Below are positions 60,598-64,000 of a stretch of 64,000 nucleotides of DNA, piece after piece. The stretch comes from Bacteroidales bacterium (GTDB taxonomy: Bacteria; Bacteroidota; Bacteroidia; Bacteroidales; Lentimicrobiaceae), in contig JAGXGB010000024.1 in assembly GCA_024636955.1 (NCBI GenBank), positions 1 to 64,000 on the forward strand, given 5' to 3'. The stretch's first letter is position 1. Each line of letters opens with the position of its first letter. Both the position numbers and the translations under genes were made by a program. The notes beneath the pieces were generated by a model. It saw only the letters and a list, made by a program, of their open reading frames with translations. It was not told where the DNA came from and searched no databases.

Positions 60598-60628
60598 CAA
60601 AATTAATACTTTATCTTGAATCGGCAAC
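60598..60628 (-). promoter_or_regulatory. efp promoter
   Basis: The minus strand reads GTTG (60625-60628) and TAATTTTG (60598-60605), separated by 19 nt. The efp ATG is 27 nt downstream. The -7 element is a full match and the -33 element has one mismatch. Confidence 0.55.
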
Positions 60629-60679
60629 ACCTCCTGTAGGGTGTTACTAATTATTTGAGAGTGTATGGTTAAAGCATAA

Positions 60680-60874
60680 AAGGAATACTGGTTGATTAAT
60701 AGGTTGAAGCTACCAGAATTTCAGGTGAAGTTATTGTAATAATAGGTTATAGCTGTTAGAACAAAAGGATGAAGTTACTGGAATAACAATTGAAGCTAAC
60801 AGATTAATGGTTGAATCTACCAGATTATAATATTAAGTTCCAGAATAGTGGAAAGGTAATTAGAATAGTAGAAG
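60680..60874. repeat. Nine-unit degenerate 21-bp tandem array upstream of efp
   Basis: Related units start at 60680, 60705, 60726, 60747, 60770, 60791, 60812, 60833 and 60854. Spacing is 21 nt except for two units of 25 and 23 nt. The approximate consensus is TGAAGCTACCAGATTAATAGG. Units differ at several positions but stay in register, so it is an old or drifting tandem array. The last unit runs over the end of the ABC ATPase gene. All frames are interrupted by stops, so it is probably noncoding. Confidence 0.7.
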
Positions 60875-61519
60875 GGAAGGATCAGTAACAGGAATGCCTT
60901 TATAGTCCTCAAGATTTATTTGCTGATTGCAGAAACTGAATTCATGAGCAATAGAGTTAGAGCTTACAATAACAGTCCTATTTTCATAGTATTTGGTAAT
61001 AAGCTCATTATACCATTCAATACCTGCATGATCGAGATTAGATGTTGGTTCATCAAGCAGCAGTACAGGTGTTTCACTTAAAATAGCCAACGCCAGCTTA
61101 ACCCGCTGTTTCATACCGGAGGAGAAGTTTCTTATTGGCTTATTAAGGCTCTTTTCAAGCTTGCATATTTTGGTTACTTCTATTGCCGTATGATTTTGGT
61201 AAAATGGCTTAAGGCGACGATGGAAATTAATCATTTCCTCCAAGGTAAACTCTTCAATCAGTTCAATGTATGGAGCACTTATTGCCATCAGCCTGAATGC
61301 GTTTTCAGGAGCTACAATTACGCCTTCTCTTTGATACCTTACTTCTCCCAGTGTTGGTATAATTGCAGATAGTATTACCTGAAGCAGAGTAGACTTTCCT
61401 GAGCCATTAGAACCAAGTATTGCTGTGGGGTTATCAGGTGAAATATCACACGACAAATCAGAGAATATCCAGTCAGTGTTATATTGCTTACCTATTTTAT
61501 CAAGAGTAATTGTAACCAT
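60860..61519 (-). CDS. ABC transporter ATP-binding protein
   Basis: The 219-aa ATPase has Walker A GSNGSGKST (about 36-44), signature FSSGMKQRVKLALA and Walker B VLLLDEPTSNLD. After Walker B the expected H-loop histidine (SSH in related ATPases) reads SSN (in IVSSNSIAHEF), so the switch His appears to be replaced by Asn. No permease gene is beside it. A CcmA-like role in export cannot be confirmed. It lies between lpxA and efp. Confidence 0.85.
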   Translation of the reverse strand: MVTITLDKIGKQYNTDWIFSDLSCDISPDNPTAILGSNGSGKSTLLQVILSAIIPTLGEVRYQREGVIVAPENAFRLMAISAPYIELIEEFTLEEMINFHRRLKPFYQNHTAIEVTKICKLEKSLNKPIRNFSSGMKQRVKLALAILSETPVLLLDEPTSNLDHAGIEWYNELITKYYENRTVIVSSNSIAHEFSFCNQQINLEDYKGIPVTDPSLLLF

Positions 61520-61536
61520 CGTTTTTATAACTAATT

Positions 61537-61576
61537 AGAAACGGCCACCAATATCAATAAATTGATGGCCGTTTCT
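61537..61576 (-). terminator. Hairpin after lpxA
   Basis: AGAAACGGCCACCAAT (61537-61552) and ATTGATGGCCGTTTCT (61561-61576) form a 16-bp stem with one G-U pair on the transcribed strand and an 8-nt loop. It lies 14 nt past the lpxA stop. A T-run is weak, so it may be a partial terminator or an mRNA processing/stability structure between lpxA and the ABC ATPase gene. Confidence 0.65.
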
Positions 61577-61590
61577 AATGAACTGATCTT

Positions 61591-62376
61591 TTAAATTTGC
61601 TTTGAATATCCTTTCATGATTCCACGGCTCGACTTTGAAATGAAGGTTATAATTTCATCTCTTTCGCTTGTTGCAGGAAGGTTAGCTTCAATGTATTCCA
61701 AAGCTTGTGAAACATTATTTCCTTTCAGATAAATGAAACGGTAAATGTCCTGAATCTCATTGATCTTTTCAGATGTAAAACCTCTTCTACGCAGACCAAT
61801 GGAATTAACCCCAACATAAGAAAGAGGCTCACGGGCTGCTTTTGTGAAAGGAGGTACATCTTTACGAACGAGTGATCCACCCGATATCATAACATGTGCT
61901 CCAATATTAACAAATTGGTGTACGGCTGATAACCCACCTATAATTGCCCAATCTTCAACTACAATATGACCGGCAAGGGTAGCACCATTGGCCAGTATAA
62001 CATTATTTCCGATTATGCAGTCGTGGGCAACATGTACGTATGCCATTAGCAGGCAATTACTACCTACAACAGTTTCGTAATTGGCTTTCGTGCCCCTGTT
62101 TATTGTTACAAATTCTCTGATAACAGTATTATCTCCAATCTTAACAATAGTTTCTTCATTGTTGAATTTAAGGTCTTGTGGTACGGCGGCAATAACTGCA
62201 CCGGGAAAAATCTTACAATTCTTCCCGATTCTGGCGCCTTCCATAATGGTAACATTGGATCCAATCCATGTTCCTTCGCCTATTTCAACATTTTTTTCTA
62301 TATTAACAAAAGGCTCAATTACCGTGTTTTTAGCAACTTTTGCCTGAGGGTGAACGTATGCAAGTGGTTGGTTCAT
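61591..62376 (-). CDS. lpxA: UDP-N-acetylglucosamine acyltransferase LpxA
   Basis: LpxA adds the first 3-hydroxyacyl chain to UDP-GlcNAc, starting lipid A synthesis. The 261-aa protein is a left-handed beta-helix of hexapeptide repeats (about 1-185) with a C-terminal helical domain. The catalytic His lies in AYVHVAHDCIIGNN, and the family FPGAVIAAVPQDLK motif is present. It starts 1 nt after the LpxC-FabZ stop, so the two are translationally coupled. Confidence 0.97.
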   Translation of the reverse strand: MNQPLAYVHPQAKVAKNTVIEPFVNIEKNVEIGEGTWIGSNVTIMEGARIGKNCKIFPGAVIAAVPQDLKFNNEETIVKIGDNTVIREFVTINRGTKANYETVVGSNCLLMAYVHVAHDCIIGNNVILANGATLAGHIVVEDWAIIGGLSAVHQFVNIGAHVMISGGSLVRKDVPPFTKAAREPLSYVGVNSIGLRRRGFTSEKINEIQDIYRFIYLKGNNVSQALEYIEANLPATSERDEIITFISKSSRGIMKGYSKQI

Positions 62377-62377
62377 A

Positions 62378-63778
62378 TTATTGATCTTGTTTCCTGACTA
62401 TCTGAGCCATTAACTCAGCTTCAGTTGTTACTTTATTTCCTACGTATGCTGTGCCTCTCATATGACAAATGCCTCGCCTTACAGGGCTTATTAACTCAAG
62501 ATGGAAGATAAGAGTGTCTCCGGGAACAACTTTTTGCCTGAACTTAACATTGTCAATCTTGAGGAAATATGTTATGTAATTTTCAGGGTCCTTCACTGAA
62601 CTCAGTACAAGTATTCCACCTGACTGTGCCATTGCTTCGAGAATAAGTACTCCGGGCATTAGCGGCTCATCAGGGAAATGGCCTGCAAAGAATGCTTCAT
62701 TCATTGAAACATTCTTTAGTCCTATCACTTCACTCTCATTCATCCTGAGGATTTTGTCAACTAAGAGAAATGGAGGCCTGTGTGGCAGTAGTCTTTTTAT
62801 TTCATTAATATCGTAAAGAGGCGGGACATTAGGGTCATATTTAGGCGGTAAGTTAAGTGACTTCTTGCCGTTAATATGTTGTTTAATGATTTTTGCGAAA
62901 TTGGTGTTGGAGCTATGGCCCGGTCGTGTTGCAATTAAGTGTCCTTTTATTCGTACACCGGCAAGTGAAAGATCACCAATAACATCCAGTAGTTTATGTC
63001 GTGCAGGTTCATTAGCGAAGTGCAATTCCAGGTTGTTTATGATTCCCTCCTTAAGGACTTCAACATGCGGCTTATTAAAGAAAGTGGCTAACCTGTCGAG
63101 CTCATCCTGTTCAATAAGCCTGTTTACAAACACTATAGCATTACTAAGGTCACCACCTTTAATAAGATTGTGTTGAATAAGAAACTCCAGTTCATGAAGG
63201 AAAACAAATGTACGGCATCCACTAATCTCTGAAGCAAAATCATCCAGATTGTCTAGTTGAGCATTTTGCGTCCCTAACACTTTTGTTTCATAATCAATCA
63301 TTACTGAAAGCTTGAACGTGTCATTAGGAATCAGTAACAGTTCAGCGTTCTTCTTTTCATCATAATACCTTATAACTTCATCAACAACAAAGTATTCTCT
63401 CTCTGCATTTTGCTCTTCAATACCAACACTTTTAATTGCTTCAACATAAAAGTGTGAACTTCCATCAAGTATTGGAGTTTCAGGACAATCCAGGTCAACC
63501 AACACATTGTCTAAATCCATTCCTGTGAGAGCTGCCAGTACGTGTTCTATTGTGCTTACCCTGGTACCGTTATACTCAATACTGGTTCCCCTTGAAGTGT
63601 CAACTACCAGGTCAGCATCTGCATCAACAACAGGCTGATCAGGTAAATCAACTCTGCGGAATTTAAACCCATGATTCTCAGGTGCCGGGCGAAGTGTTAT
63701 CGTAACTTCCATACCCGTATGTAACCCTGCGCCGGAAATCGTTACGGCTTCTTTAAGTGTCTTTTGTTTAACTGACAT
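62378..63778 (-). CDS. lpxC-fabZ: Bifunctional LpxC deacetylase / FabZ dehydratase
   Basis: This fusion, typical of Bacteroidota, joins UDP-3-O-acyl-GlcNAc deacetylase (LpxC, residues 1 to about 305) to 3-hydroxyacyl-ACP dehydratase (FabZ, about 320-466). LpxC zinc ligands are H79 (EHVLAAL), H261 and D265 (RHKLLDVIGDL). FabZ catalytic residues are H367 (AGHFPDEPLMPG) and E381 (EAMAQ). The fusion ties lipid A commitment to the 3-hydroxyacyl pool. Its -7 element ends 8 nt before the ATG. Confidence 0.97.
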   Translation of the reverse strand: MSVKQKTLKEAVTISGAGLHTGMEVTITLRPAPENHGFKFRRVDLPDQPVVDADADLVVDTSRGTSIEYNGTRVSTIEHVLAALTGMDLDNVLVDLDCPETPILDGSSHFYVEAIKSVGIEEQNAEREYFVVDEVIRYYDEKKNAELLLIPNDTFKLSVMIDYETKVLGTQNAQLDNLDDFASEISGCRTFVFLHELEFLIQHNLIKGGDLSNAIVFVNRLIEQDELDRLATFFNKPHVEVLKEGIINNLELHFANEPARHKLLDVIGDLSLAGVRIKGHLIATRPGHSSNTNFAKIIKQHINGKKSLNLPPKYDPNVPPLYDINEIKRLLPHRPPFLLVDKILRMNESEVIGLKNVSMNEAFFAGHFPDEPLMPGVLILEAMAQSGGILVLSSVKDPENYITYFLKIDNVKFRQKVVPGDTLIFHLELISPVRRGICHMRGTAYVGNKVTTEAELMAQIVRKQDQ

Positions 63779-63786
63779 ATGGTCCG

Positions 63787-63794
63787 CAAAATTA
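63787..63794 (-). promoter_or_regulatory. -7 element of lpxC-fabZ
   Basis: The minus strand reads TAATTTTG (TAnnTTTG), with only 8 nt to the lpxC-fabZ ATG at 63778, again predicting a very short leader. The lpxD gene ends about 100 nt upstream. Confidence 0.45.
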
Positions 63795-63897
63795 ATGTAT
63801 TTTTTATTCTGTAACTTACTATGCTGAAAACAGGTGTTGCAAACAACAAAGTGCTTAGGGTATAGCTGCTATATTACAGCATAATGTTATTGATTAT

Positions 63898-64000
63898 TTA
63901 CTGCTTTTTAATCTCTTTCTCCAAAGCATTAATCCTATCGATGATCTTGTTAAGGTTACGAAAGTGCACATAAGCCTTTCTGTATACTGATATATCAAAA
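63898..64000 (-). CDS. lpxD: LpxD C-terminus (partial, cut by the window end)
   Basis: The last 34 codons of a minus-strand gene run from the window edge to a TAA at 63898-63900. The translated end is FDISVYRKAYVHFRNLNK followed by a charged helix ending KEIKKQ. This matches the C-terminal helix expected for LpxD, and its place directly before lpxC-fabZ is the usual Bacteroidota order. If right, this is the main lpxD and the gene at 59004-59951 is a paralogue. The rest of the gene lies outside the window. Confidence 0.65.
   Translation of the reverse strand, partial: FDISVYRKAYVHFRNLNKIIDRINALEKEIKKQ

Noticed and set aside
60571-60630. Longer EF-P N-terminus
   Set aside because: EF-P proteins begin close to [10 protein letters not shown]; the upstream residues would run into the promoter element.
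60680-60874. CRISPR array or coding heptad repeat
   Set aside because: The 21-bp units have no spacers. All three plus-strand frames contain stops, so a 7-residue repeat protein is not encoded.

Overview
The window looks like a piece of a Bacteroidota chromosome, most likely a Bacteroidales-type anaerobe or facultative anaerobe. The evidence is the LpxC-FabZ fusion, GldF/GldG, secreted peptidases with type IX secretion (T9SS) sorting tails, a TonB receptor with a carboxypeptidase-regulatory-like N-domain, Rnf subunits in B-C-D-G-E-A order, an HydF maturase, general lack of Shine-Dalgarno sites, and many upstream elements of the Bacteroidota form TAnnTTTG. No rRNA, tRNA, CRISPR array, transposase, integrase or prophage gene was recognised. 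The window is mostly ordinary, densely packed chromosome.

Layout. 0-7.7 kb: lgt, a GT28-like glycosyltransferase, dprA, rsgA, dtd, a TonB-dependent receptor and a DCC thiol-redox protein. 7.8-11.2 kb: NADP-isocitrate dehydrogenase and a eukaryotic-type citrate synthase, then a degenerate 39-bp tandem array and YjbQ. 11.2-16.7 kb (minus strand): a UDP-sugar epimerase, then a likely transcription unit of SAM hydrolase, gldF, gldG and a DUF4340 protein. 16.9-21.3 kb: a small lipoprotein and two tandem phosphate transporters, both with PhoU-like tails. 21.7-28.5 kb: a DEFD-box helicase, a KAS III-like enzyme, and the unit hutI-ftcD-marC-HD protein. 28.8-33.1 kb: two tandem secreted C10 cysteine peptidases. 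33.1-36.6 kb: PhoH, HydF, a short-chain dehydrogenase and RseC. 36.9-42.1 kb: the complete rnfBCDGEA operon. 42.1-48.3 kb: a 582-bp gap, a DUF5916 outer-membrane protein, a CDF-like transporter, an Asp/Glu racemase-family protein, a GIN-domain protein and a methyltransferase. 48.3-58.9 kb: an FtsE-like ATPase, three GT4-type glycosyltransferases, murB, a Wzx-like flippase, two Wzz-like proteins and a Wzy/WaaL-like membrane protein, forming a surface-polysaccharide locus. 59-64 kb (minus strand): lpxD (cut by the window end), lpxC-fabZ, lpxA, an ABC ATPase, efp and a second LpxD-like acyltransferase.

How the genes fit together. Rnf couples ferredoxin:NAD+ electron transfer to ion pumping, and HydF implies an [FeFe] hydrogenase elsewhere, so ferredoxin and H2 probably connect. 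Icd and GltA supply 2-oxoglutarate, and HutI plus FtcD feed histidine breakdown toward glutamate and one-carbon units. Lgt, LpxA/C/D, MurB and the polysaccharide locus build the envelope.

The least explained features are noncoding. There are degenerate tandem arrays of about 39, 21 and 39-43 bp between genes, TAnnTTTG elements so close to the start codon that transcripts would be nearly leaderless, and pairs of such elements facing opposite ways within about 18 bp. I did not find a convincing wholly new multi-gene system.
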